Source: Lineolata rhizophorae (lineage: Eukaryota > Ascomycota > Dothideomycetes > Lineolatales > Lineolataceae). From it: a stretch of 64,000 nt of DNA. Below, in pieces: positions 48,558 to 59,526 of the stretch. The stretch spans positions 118,894 to 182,893 of the forward strand of contig MU001677.1 of the NCBI GenBank assembly GCA_010093515.1. Direction: 5' to 3'. A program made the translations under genes and the position numbers. The first letter of the stretch is position 1; every line of letters starts with the position of its first letter. Below the pieces are notes generated by a model. The model was not told the origin of the DNA, did no database searches, and worked only from the letters and a program-made list of their open reading frames with translations.

Positions 48558-50857
48558 GGTGGTGTTTTTGGCTGTGGTGGTGGCGGTGGTGGTGGTGTTG
48601 GATCCGTGAGCAGGGCGAGGGGCCTTGATGCTGGGGAGAGACAGAGGTGCGTGTATGTCTGTGTGTGTTACGGCGCGGTGAACGGACCCGTACCGTTGGA
48701 CGGAGGCGTACGTAGCGGACGAAAAGCCTGGTGGGGAACCGTGGAGGCACTGCGGTTCTTGCGCGACGCGATGGCGCGGCGCCAGAGATGGGACGGATCG
48801 GATGGCGTTGGGGATCACGCACGCACGCAGCCTTTTTCCTTCAGGCCAGTCGAGCGAGTCCGTGGCTAACAAGGCATGATACCGAGTATCGCGAGTCGAA
48901 TTGGCGGTGGAGAGTCACAACAGTTGCGCGCTCGCGGCGGAGTCGCTTATAATCTCAGCTGAGCGGAAAATGACTCGCGGCGGGCTTCAGGTCTGGTGGT
49001 GGTCGGGTCTTGCAATGGAGACTAAGTATGCAGTGAACACAGTTGGCGATGGAAGAGATTTGGTCTAGACTTGTGTCTTTTCCCTTCTGGATCTACCCCG
49101 CCTGCGCAGTGCCGCCGATGTCGCGCGGCTCGCGGCGTTAGTGCATCGTAGCGGCCTGGGGAGCTTGGTCGCGCCCGGGGCTGGGCCACGTCTTTGCTAC
49201 ATACTACGTACACACATACTACGTACGTACAATTCCATCTGCTTGCCGGGCTGCCTGATGGCGCGAAACCTGCTCCGCAACAGGCAGAACGAAAAGCCAT
49301 GATATCACAACGCCCCTCTCTCTGCAAGGTCCGTCCTCCAGGCCTGGCAGGTCGCCCGCCGGCCAGGATTCGGGTTCGGCACACTCCTGTACTGCTCTGT
49401 GCTGCTCCGGGCGTATCTCGACCCGACATGCCCGTCGTATCTACTCCAATCCATTGCATATCATTTACCTGCCATCGGATGGACATGCGGCCTCTCGTGC
49501 GCACGCGCCCCGCAACCGCGCGCGCGTTCCAGGAAGGTCCTGACGTCGACTCCTTCATGCGCCGAGTCGAGGAACGGCCCTGATTCGCCGGCGGCCTCGT
49601 TTTGACTCGAGAGGGTGTTTCGGCCATATCAAAACGCCAATGGCGGGCATGATTGGCGCACAAGCGTTTAATATCGCGGGCCCCCTCGTCCAACCGGGAA
49701 CGGCCGACCCTTGCGCGCTTGCGGACCTGTGCTAGGTACCTACATACTACGTACAGTATGTGGTTTCACACAACCCGCCCGCCAGGCCCGCCGCGGCCCC
49801 GTGCGACTCGATGCGACCAAGGCCCAAGCCGCCGGTCAGCTGTCGCGCTCTCCATCCGAGCGTGTTTATCCTCTGGCCCATCAGGCGGGCAGGACTGCTC
49901 GGCACCCGGCGCCGCGAAAAAAAGGGGGATCGATCCACACGGCCGGGAGAAGTTGTCGTGCAGCCGTCGACCAGCTCCGGAGCACATACGACGTACCGCA
50001 TCCGACCGGGATGCCCGACCGAAACGGCTCGACCCCTGGGCGATGGCGCATAAAGCACCTGCCGTACGGCCGGGCAGATCTGCAGGCACTTCCCCCGTCT
50101 TCCCCACAGGCGCGGCGGCGGCGACCTTCCCGAAGCAGCCACGCACGCCGCTCGGCGCCGCCGTCAAGCTTCGCGGGAGGCGCCTCTACCTGCGGCTTGG
50201 AAGGAGCTTGTGCCCGCGCCTGCCGGGCCCTCTGGGATAGATTAAGCCACTCCGCCCGTCGCCCTCCAGCCCGCCCCGGCCGGGCTTTCGGTCGTCCGAC
50301 CCGGTCGCGCGGATCCAGATAGGCCGGGCTGGCATTGAGTGCCGTGCCTGCCCCCGTTGCTATCTCGTACCTGCCTATCTGTCTGTCTGCTCGACTGGGA
50401 AGGGCCCGACGGCTCCTTCGAGGGCCCGTGGTTCTCCTGCTCCTCCCCAGCCTGGCCGGAGTCCCTGGACGCCGCTTCCCGGGTTATTTAAAGAGGGACT
50501 CGCCCCTCCCACGGCTCGTTGCTGCTGCCAATCCACCAACGGAGTCACCGCCGCCGTCGTCCCTTCCCTGCCCGTCTTCGTACCGAGGGAAAGCGCATCG
50601 CGTGGGAGCACCAAAGTTCCACCGGTGGCTTCATCCGTCGGTTGCTCGGGCCAGCCGCATCTCCTCCGAGGAGTCGACTAGATATTCCATTCCTCTCCCA
50701 TCTAGTCTTCTCCCCATCATCCCATCACTCTCTCTCTCACCCAAGCCGGTCCTTCGAGTCCGCGCACCCCGGACTCTTCCCATCTCTCGCTATATCAATC
50801 CTGCCCATCGTTCCCTCCAAAGCTGCAGCTTCCCGGGGCCCTCGCATCCAGCCAGCC
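48558..50857. promoter_or_regulatory. Shared 5' flank of ser2 and sedolisin
   Basis: 2.3 kb between divergent starts, no recognised gene. The 13-mer-like sequence ACATACTACGTAC occurs near 49199, 49214 and 49742. Long overlapping frames (49711-50322, 50335-50982, 49022-49693 minus) are Pro/Arg/Ser-rich and lack motifs. The stretch 50690-50857 is pyrimidine-rich, as expected of a leader just before the sedolisin ATG. Confidence 0.5.
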
Positions 50858-53552
50858 ATGAAGCTCACCGTCGTCTCCGCCGCGGCCCTGCTGTCCCTCG
50901 CCGCGGCCGTCCAGGGCATGAGCACCGTGCTCGACTCCCTGCGGACTGTGCCCGAGGGCTGGTACTCGGCCGGGACGCCTGATCCGGACTTGCGGTTGCG
51001 TTTCAAGATTGCCGTCACGCAGGTGAGCGATCCTTTTTTTTTCTTTTTCCGCTTTTTTTTTTTTTTGTTTCCCAGGGGAATTCCCTAGCCGTGGATTTGT
51101 TTTCCAAGTCATAAACGCGTTTCGTGGCCGCAAACGGATTTCCAATTGCGAGTCCAGTTGCTTGCTGCAAACCAGTTTCGTTGCAGCGAGGCTATTTTCG
51201 TGCTGCAAGCCCGTCTCCCCGCCTCAAGCACATTTCCCACCCACAAGCTTCTTCCATTTTCCTTTTTCTCTTGTATGTCTCGTCAATTCCCATGACATGC
51301 TTCATCCGCTATCGCGGGCCTTGCAGGCGAAAGTGCACTCGCCAGATTGCCGAGTTCGGCAAATAGATTGAATTCGCCCCGGCCTAGAACTCGATTAGCC
51401 GACACTTTGATATTGTTTCGGGACTCTTCTGCCCTACCTTGCATGATGCTTCATTTCTCATTTGTTTGCCGTGTATTGCTGCGACGCTTTTTTTTGATTG
51501 CGCTTTCTGTGGCCAATCCGTGCAATTCATTCTCTTTTTGCCCAGAAAACGCCGAGAAACCATTGGAATAGCTCCTTGCATACGCTCTATAATATTGCGC
51601 ACATTTTCTTTCTCCCCCTCATTTACTTAGTGCAATGATTCGAAACACCGCCGTCCTTCTGCATGCCATTGGAAAATGACAAGCGAAACTAACGATCCTT
51701 GCTTTTGCCGATTCAGCCAAACCAAGCCCTCTTCGAGGAGACCCTGCTGCAAGTCTCGACGCCCGGCCACGCCCGCTACGGCCAGCATCTGTCGCGCGAC
51801 GAACTCAAGGCGCTGATCCGCCCGCGCGCCGAGTCGACGACGGCCATCCTCGCCTGGCTGCGCGCCGCCGGCGTCCCCGAGACCGACATCACGGACCGCG
51901 GCGAGTGGATCGACTTCGTGGCGCCCGTATCCTGCGCCGAGCACCTTCTGGATGCCCGTTTCGAGACGTTCCGCCACCGGCTCGATCCGCGCGGCGTCGA
52001 CGACCAAGTGCGCACACTCGCGTACGGCGTCCCGGAGGAGCTGCGCCAGCACGTCAGGATGGTGCAGCCGACGACGAGGTTCGTGCAGGTGCGGGCGCAG
52101 CGTAGCAGCGTGCTGGACGAGACGGTGCTGGGGGCGTTTCGGTCGGCGAACGTCTTGGCCGATGTGGATCCGAGCTGCAATCAGACGATTACGCCGCAGT
52201 GCCTGCGCGATCTGTATAATATCGGTGACTTCGAGCCGGATCCGAGCGTGGACATGGTGCTGGGAGTCAATGGCTTCTTGAAGCAGTATGCGCGGTACGA
52301 TGATTTGGAGATGTTCGCCGAGGAGTATTTGCCCGAAGGGGTGGAGGCTAATTTCACGTGGACGTCGGTTAATGGTGGGTTTCTCCTCATTCCTTACATA
52401 CATATATATAGCAGCGGTGCTCCGGAGTCTGTTTTGGACTACCGCCGTTTTAGTGCTGGTGGGCCAATCTGCTAACCCAACCCAGGCGGCACGCTCCCGC
52501 AGGACTCGGACGAGAACGCCGTCGAGGCCAACCTGGACATCCAGTACACGGTGGGGCTCTCGTACCCCATCGCCAACAACTTCTACTCGTCGCCGGGCAA
52601 CGGCCCGCTGGTGCCGGACCTGGACCAGCCGACGCAAGCCTCGAACCAGAACGAGCCGTGGCTCGAATTCTTCAGCTGGATGGTGGACCTGCCAGACGAG
52701 GAGCTCCCCGTTGTGCTGTCGACGTCGTACGGCGAGGACGAGCAGTCGCTACCGGCCGAGTACGCGCGCTCCGTGTGCGACATGATCGGCCAGCTGGGCG
52801 CCCGCGGCGTCTCCATCATCTTCTCGTCGGGCGACACGGGCGTCGGCTCCGCCTGCCAGACCAACGACGGCACCAACACGACGCGCTTCCTGCCCATCTT
52901 CCCGGCCGCCTGTCCCTACGTCACCTCGGTGGGCGCCACCCGCTTCGTCGAGCCCGAGCAGGCCATCTACTTCTCGTCGGGCGGCTTCTCGGACCTTTGG
53001 GAGCGCCCGGCTTGGCAAGACGAGGCCGTCTCGGCCTACCTCGACAAGCTCGGCGACCAGTGGGACGGCCTGTACAACCCGGCCGGCCGCGGCTTCCCCG
53101 ACGTGGCCGCCCAGGGCGCGAACTATCACGTGGTGAACCGCGGCGCTGAGACGCTGGTCGGCGGCACGTCGGCCTCGGCGCCGACGGTGGCCGCCATCAT
53201 CGCCCTGCTCGACAACGCCCGGGCACAGGTCGGGCTCCCGCCGCTGGGCTTCCTCAACCCGCTCATCTACGCCGAGGGCGTCGCCGGCCTCACCGACATC
53301 GTGGACGGCGGCAGCACCGGATGCACGGGGAGGTCCATCTACTCGGGTCTCGAGGCGCCGTACGTGCCGTTCGCGAGCTGGAACGCCACGGAGGGGTGGG
53401 ATCCCGTGACGGGGTGGGGAACGCCTGACTTTGGGAAGCTGTTGGAGGTGGTGCTCGAGGGCATGGAGTTGCCGGCGATGGGGGGGAGCAACGGGTCGAA
53501 TGTGACGGTGGAAGGGTACAGGCGGAGTAGGATTGCGAGGGGGTTGGCGTGA
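50858..53552 (+). CDS. Secreted sedolisin-type serine peptidase (S53)
   Basis: Acid tripeptidyl-peptidase/sedolisin family. Three exons: 50858-51022, 51717-52374, 52486-53552, 629 residues, frame kept. Signal peptide about 1-20 (MKLTVVSAAALLSLAAAVQG), a propeptide with RFKIAVTQPNQALFEETLLQVS and PGHARYGQHLSRDEL, then the mature enzyme. Catalytic residues: Glu about 288 and Asp about 292 in ENAVEANLDIQY, Asp in IIFSSGDTGVGS, and Ser about 503 in GGTSASAPTVAA. The Ca2+-site region ADIVDG-like (LTDIVDGGSTGCTG) is near the C-terminus. Secretion and extracellular protein breakdown are inferred from the signal peptide and family. The first intron, 694 nt, is far longer than any other here and much more AT- and T-rich than its exons. 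Confidence 0.93.
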
Positions 53553-53976
53553 GAGTGGGGGGGCTGAGGTGTGTGGTGGTTGTTAGGACAATGGTAGATG
53601 CATACCTGCGGGGCATTTTTCTTTTTGTTCTTCTTTTTCTTTTTTTTAATACTACTTCTGGGGCATATTTTTATGATGATGAAACGGGTTACCTAGATGC
53701 CTGTCTAATACAAAATTGGTTACTTTTGACGTGTGCGACTGCTTGCAGTGAAGGCGGGACGGCCAAAAGTAGGATGATGAAATTGTGCTCTTCCGCGCAT
53801 TTTATATGCTGGCTACAATTCTCACGTATGTATATCTAGTATTAGTATTAGTATTCCCCTGGGCCCACTAAACCAAACCAGACCAGGCCAGACCAACCAA
53901 CTGACACCCCCCAACGCCAACCCCCATGCGCCCCGACTTCAAGGCCCCTCCTTCCGACCCAATCCCCTCCCCACGA
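53553..53976. other. Intergenic between convergent genes
   Basis: 3' flanks of sedolisin and the glycosyltransferase gene; T-rich tract at about 53618-53648 and TTAGTA-type triplet at 53837-53855. Nothing else recognised. Confidence 0.5.
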
Positions 53977-56900
53977 TCAAGCCGCACCTCGAGGCGCAAA
54001 GTCCCTCGCGTCCGGCCCGCTCGCCCGGCGCCCGGCCGCGCGCTCCCCGCCATCGCCATCCCCATCGCCATCGCCTCCCGCCCCGCGGCGCCCCCACGCC
54101 CTCTCCTCCCCCTCCGCCTTCCACCCCTCCCCGCGCCCCAAGTCCTCCACTTCGGCCTCGGCCTCGTCCTCGTGCCCCAACCCCCCCGCCGCATCCCCCA
54201 CAGGCCGCCGCCGCCCCTCCGTCCCGCCCGCCTCGCCCGCCTCAGCGGCTTCCGCGGCCGCGGCGGCGGGCGCGTGCGCGCGGCGGGCGCGCAGCTCGTG
54301 GCGCAGGCGGGGCCGCAGGCGGGCGCGGGCGGCGGCGGCGGCGCGGGCGGCGGCGAGGGCGGGCGCGGCGGCGGCGAGGCGGGCGGTTAGGGCGGCGAGG
54401 TCGGCTGAGGCTGAGGCGGGGGTGGTGGTGGAGGAGGAGGACGAGGGGGAGGACGAGGGGCGGGCGTTTCCGCTGGAGGTGGCGGCGCCGGCGCCGCGGC
54501 CCTTGTCGTCCACCTCGAGGCCGTCGGCGGGCACGGAGCCGGAGCGCTTGAGGGCGCGGGAGCCGTCGGCGGCCTCGAGCAGGGCGCGCCACTCCTTGTG
54601 GCCCTGGACGACGCGGGCCCTGCGGACGAAGGCGGTCGGGGCGCGGCCGCGGCGCATCTGGCGGTGGGCGCCCTTCATGGCGTAGGCGGCGGGGCCGAGC
54701 ACGGCGGCGACGTTCTTGAGCACGAGGCCGCCGACGCCGACGCCGACGCCGGTGAGGGCGCCGAGCGCGCCGCCCGTCTTGGCCCCCCGCACCGGGTGGT
54801 ACGCCATGCCGGTGAAGCCGTCGTAGACGCCGTACAGGAACTCGTCCTTGCCGGCGCGCAGGCCGGACCGGATGCCCGAGATGCGCACGGGGCGCCGGAC
54901 CGTCTCGTCGCCGTAGAGCCGCGGCGCGTTGTGGAAGCCCTGGGCGACGGCGAGCGAGAGCTCCATGGGCGCCTTTGCGATGGCCTTGCCCGTCTTGGAG
55001 AGCCCGTGGCCCGCGTCGTAGGCGAGCTCCTCCACCACGTAATTCTCGGGGTCTGCCGAAAGGGCCGACATCTTCGTGCTGTTGCGCGCGGGCAACGTCG
55101 GCCTTCCGTTTTGCGGAGGGCCGGCGGCGACATCACCGTTTTCGACCGGCCCGTCCTTCTCGCTCCCTTGTTCCTGCTGCTCCTTCTGCTTCAACTTCTT
55201 CTTGGCCCTCTTCTTCTTATCCCAATGCTTCTTCCGCTCCTTCACGCTCCTCGTCATGTGCAGCGGCACCAACCCGACCCCCTTCGCCGCCTGGCTCATC
55301 GAATACAGCACCGCCGCGCCGCCGCCCGTGATGGGCTCGCCCGGCCCGTCGAAATCGTTCCAGTCGTACACCCTCAGCAGCTTGAGGTCCTGCCACCTGA
55401 GCTGCCGCCTCGCGACGAGCAGCTCGGCCGCCAGCGCCGACAGCCGCAGCTGCGTGTTGCGCAGCTGCCACACGGCGACGCGGTCCGGCAGGATGGCGCA
55501 GCGCAGGCTGGGCTCGCCGCGCAGCGGCAGCGCGCGGTGGAAGGAGCGCACCGCGTTGGCGGCGCCGTCGCCCTCGCGCGCGATGCTGTCGGCGATGCGC
55601 CGCACGTTCCGCCGGGCCTCGTCCGTCAGGCACTGCTCGATGCCGTCGGCGAGCCGCTGCGCGTTGAGCCGCTTGTACGGGACGCACTCGTGGGCGCCGG
55701 CCCGAGCGCGCGCCACCATGCTGCCCCAGAAGGGCTGGTCGCCGAAGAAGGGCACGATCATGGTGGGGCGGGCGCACTTGAGGCCGATGGCCGTGGTGCC
55801 GGCGCCGCCGTGGTGCACCACGGCGCGCACCCGCGGGAACAGCCAGTCGTGCGGCGTGTTGTCGAGCAGGAAGACGTTGTCGGGCGGCTTGGTGCCTTCG
55901 CCGCCGATGCCGCCCCAGCCCTTGCTCACCAGAGCGCGCACGCCCGCCAGCCGCACGGCCTCGTAGATCATGCGCGTGAAGCGGTCCGGGTCGTCGACGA
56001 CGATGCTCCCGAAGCCGATGTAGACCGGCGGTTCGCCGGCTTCGAGGAACTTGACCAGCTCGGGCGGGGGCTCGAACGAGGAGGCCAGCTCGAGGAAGGC
56101 GAAGCCGGCGATGTCGATCTCCGGACCCCAGTCGTCGGGCTTGGGGACCAGCCCCGGGCTCCAAAGGTACGTGTGCGGGACGCGCAGGCGGTACAACTGC
56201 CCCGGCGCCCATAGCGTTGACACGGGCTCCAGCCCCAAAGTTTTCATCCGGAATCGGTTCACGAGGTCGCCCAGCCCTTGCCACGTCATCATCTCGACGA
56301 GCGGGTAGCTCATGAAGTTGGTGTACTCCGAGTCGACGTTGGAGGACTTGATGTTGGCAAGCGGGTGCGGGAAGTGCGTCGTGGGGCTGTAGGGGAAGGT
56401 GAACATGATGTGCAAGGGCACGCCGAGGCGCTCGGCGATGTGGACGTGGGCGAAGCTGGGCGGGTTCGCGATGATGGCGTCGGCGACGAAGGGGGCTTTG
56501 TTGCCCACTTGTAAATGGTCAGCACACATGCTTAACTTCTGAGTGGGATCGGAGAAATCGTACTCATCTTGATATTCTCCCTATCCGTCTCATCATCCGT
56601 AGCGTTGATGCACGCCCTCCACATGCCCTGAAACATCTCAAACATAGCGGCCCTCCTTCTCCCGATCTCGCCCTGCTTCACCGTCTCCATGGACGGGATC
56701 AGGCCCGGGTTCTTCACCATGAAGGCCATCAGCTCCGACGGATCGCCGCCGACGGAGAAGAACTCGAGCCCGGCGTCGCGCTCGACAAAGTCCTTGAAGG
56801 CCGGGTGCGTCGCGATGCGCACGCGGTGCCCGTGCTGCTCCTTGAGGATGCGCCCGATCCTGATGAAGGGCTGCACGTCGCCGCGCGACCCGATCACCAT

Positions 56901-57782
56901 GACGACCACGTTGAGCCGCGGGGGCACGACGGCGGCCGCCGCCTCGGCGGGCCCCGGCGCGGGGCCCTCGGCCTCGTCCTTCGCCCGCCGCTTCTCCTCG
57001 TCGTCGGCTTCGCCCTGGTCGGGCCCCTCGTCGCCCTTGCGCGCCTCGCGGATGCTTTCCTTCAGGTGGTTCCGCAGGCCGGTGCCGAGCGCCTTGGCCA
57101 GGTAGCCGCGGTTGGCCGTCTCGCTGACGGAGATTTTGAGGCGGCCATCGCGCTTGGAGACGCGGCCGCGCGAGGTGAAGGCGTCGTTGCCGACGACGAA
57201 GCGGTCGAAGCGCGGCCAGTCGCGACTTTTGCGCTTCGACCTGCGTTTTCCGCGGCCTGTAGCTTTCTGCCCGTCCTCCGCGCCCGGCCGGCTTCCCTCT
57301 CCTGTGCTTGCTTCCCGCTCGCTAACCTTTCGCCCCTGCCCGCCCGATCGCTCTTCTCCGCCCTCGCCTTCCCACTCCTCGTCCGAACTCGTGGGGTCCT
57401 CATCCTCATCCGAGTCCAGCTGAAACGTGATGGCTCTCTGCAGCTCCGTCGGCCTCGCGCGGCCGAAGTCCGGCTGCCTACCAGCCCTGGCCCCAGCTAG
57501 AATGCCGGCGGTACGATCGAGCGCCGTGCCCGACTTGGGCGGAGGACCGGGCCGCTTCGCCGGCTGCTTCTTCTCGGCTGCTGGCGGACGGCTAGGCTCG
57601 CTGGATGGTCGAGGTTCGGGAGCGGTTTCGGCGCGGTTGAGGGGGTTGTTGGCTGGGGGAGGGGGGCTGGTGGCGTTTTTGTTGGCGGTGCGCGAGGGCT
57701 CGGAGGTGGAGCGCTTGGCGATGTCGTCGTCGTCGGCGATGGCGGTGTGGCCGTGGCCACGGCTATCGGCGGTGTCCGCCAT
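53977..57782 (-). CDS. UDP-glycosyltransferase, sterol glucosyltransferase-like
   Basis: Two exons, 57782-56564 and 56507-53977; the 56-nt intron has donor GTACGA, branch GCTGAC and acceptor CAAG, and the join keeps frame (1249 residues). Residues 1-285 are polar with acidic and basic runs. The GT28-type N-domain begins LNVVVMVIGSRGDVQPFIRIG (about 289), with HPAFKDFVERDAGLEFF, then DAIIANPPSFAHVHIAERLGVP. The UDP-binding C-domain has VYIGFGSIVVDDP, VHHGGAGTTAIGLKCARP (about 636) and VPFFGDQPFWG. This is the plan of fungal sterol 3-beta-glucosyltransferases, but the GRAM/PH part of Atg26 is absent. After about 790 comes a Lys-rich linker and a Gly-rich block (about 890-1010: GLRAGKDEFLYGVYDGFTG and repeats of GVGVGVGGLV), then Ala/Arg/Gly low complexity. 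Acceptor molecule unknown. Confidence 0.9.
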
Positions 57783-59526
57783 GGCGGCTGCGATGATGGC
57801 GGTTGCTTGGTGGCAGCTGGCGCGATGGCCGTGCCGCGCTGCACGGCCTGGTTTAAGAGCTAGCGATCAGACAAGACTGTCCGAGGTGGATGGCTGGAAG
57901 AGATTTGGCTGCGAGAAACGGGAGGCGGAAAGCATATGGCAGTGAAGGAGCGGCGGCAATGACGAAAGCCGTGGCCCGGGTGTCTCGCAGGTGTTCCTGG
58001 GCTCTTGTCTGGGGCGCCGGCCCGGCCCAAGCAGGGAAAACGCGCGAAACAGAAAGAGCCAGGGTGACGCTCGAATGGGACGTCGCGCGATCTGTTCACG
58101 CAGTCGGCGAAGAATTGCTGAGCCGGCTGTTGATTGTCTGCCGCATTTCGTCCGCGGGCGGCGAGGGCATGTGAGGAGCACATGTGAGTCTCGGCCAAAC
58201 GTCAACGTCCCTCTCGGACGCTCGGCCCGCCACAGAGCCGGCGTTGGCATGACTTCATCCATCGGCCAACCACCGAAAGGTCGCTGTCCTACCGGCCCCG
58301 GCGCAAAACCGGCCGCGACCCCTGCGGCCGTCGCCGCCGCGCCGGGCGCGGTGCGGAGGGAGGTTGAAACGTCGCGGCCGGCTCGATTGGCGGGGGCCCC
58401 TGAGCCGACGGCCGCGTCGACGCGCGCGACCGCGGTCGATGAGGTCATAGGCCGCGGGAAGGGAGCGGAAGGGAGCGGGCTGCGCCCGGGTGGAGGCTGA
58501 GATCTCCGCGCTGGCGATGGACGGGCCAGGGGGCCCGCGCCGGTGGCTATGCGGTGCTGTGGCGCGGAGCCGACGCACGAAGCAGTGCCGCTTCGGCGCT
58601 GCTGCTACGTATGTGCTTTTACCCCTGAATCTCTCCCCAGCGCATGCGGGGGCTGTTGGGTCCGTGCCAATTGCGGCCCCGACGGCCACGTGAGCCCCAC
58701 GTGATCGCCGATGCCCCAGAATGGAATCTCGTCTCCACTCACTTGTCCCCCGCATTCCAGCACTAGATATGCACGCGATACGTCCTCCACGGGTTGTCAT
58801 CGCTTGCGAGTCCCCAGCGTTGTTGAGAACATTGCCCATTGCTGAAGAACTCCCCACGCGTTTGTCGTCACTCGTTGCCGGCCTCGCATTCTCAACAAGC
58901 CACGCCCCGGTCGGTCGTTGGTAATCGACCGTCATATTCTTGACGCTTGACAGATGCATCGCAGGCAGCACGGTGGCGAACTTCACCCTACAACGTACTG
59001 CGCGCCTATCGGGTCCCCAGCTAGCGCCAGGAGAAGGAGAAGCGGATGCGCAGCGCGCAGCACCCGAGCCCGCAACTAAGCCCGGTTGGGCTCCCCGAGT
59101 GCGGCCATCACGTAACAAGAGCCGCCGGCGAACTGCAAAAAGATGTCCGGCGACACCTCCTGCAGCCGAGCTGAGCTCTCGTCCTTATCGATGGCGTTTC
59201 GCACGATGCCAAATCCGCTCGTCCCCTAGTCTCAGCCTCGCTGCCCGGGCGCCGCTCGACCAATCGTGCCCGCTAAGCCACGCCCATCCCGCGCGTCGGC
59301 CCGCGTTCTGGATTCGAGGGCCTGCGCAGGGCGACGAAAAGCTTTCGGGGCCGCTGCAGTTCTCGAAAGGGCCCGCGCCGCGTTTCTTAGCTCTGGCTCG
59401 AGGCTCTTCACCTACGTAGTAGAGGTGCCGTTCGATGTTTAAATAGGACATGGGCCGCCAAGTTGTCCTGGGCGGCATTCCCGTCGGGGTGTCGTGCCGT
59501 GCAAGCCACCCACAGCAGCCGTCGCC
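57783..59526. promoter_or_regulatory. Shared 5' flank of divergent genes
   Basis: 1.7 kb between divergent starts. No gene recognised; a minus-strand frame of 287 codons (58255-59118) codes for an Arg/Ala/Ser-rich product without motifs. No TATA box or operator stood out. Confidence 0.45.

Noticed and set aside
47127-48869. 580-codon plus-strand frame
   Set aside because: Antisense to phosphoserine phosphatase; Arg/Gly-rich without motifs.
49711-50982. Two plus-strand frames of about 200 codons upstream of the sedolisin
   Set aside because: Overlap each other's other-frame shadows, no motif; the second runs into the sedolisin start out of frame.
54598-56214. 538-codon plus-strand frame
   Set aside because: Exactly antisense to the UDP-glycosyltransferase; Arg/Ala/Gly/His-rich product, codon-bias shadow.
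56538-56564. Alternative 25-nt intron in the glycosyltransferase gene
   Set aside because: Frame would hold, but 25 nt is too short for splicing; the 56-nt intron with GCTGAC branch and CAAG acceptor is in frame and canonical.
58255-59118. 287-codon minus-strand frame in the divergent flank
   Set aside because: No motif, Arg-rich, no splice context or start context that stands out.
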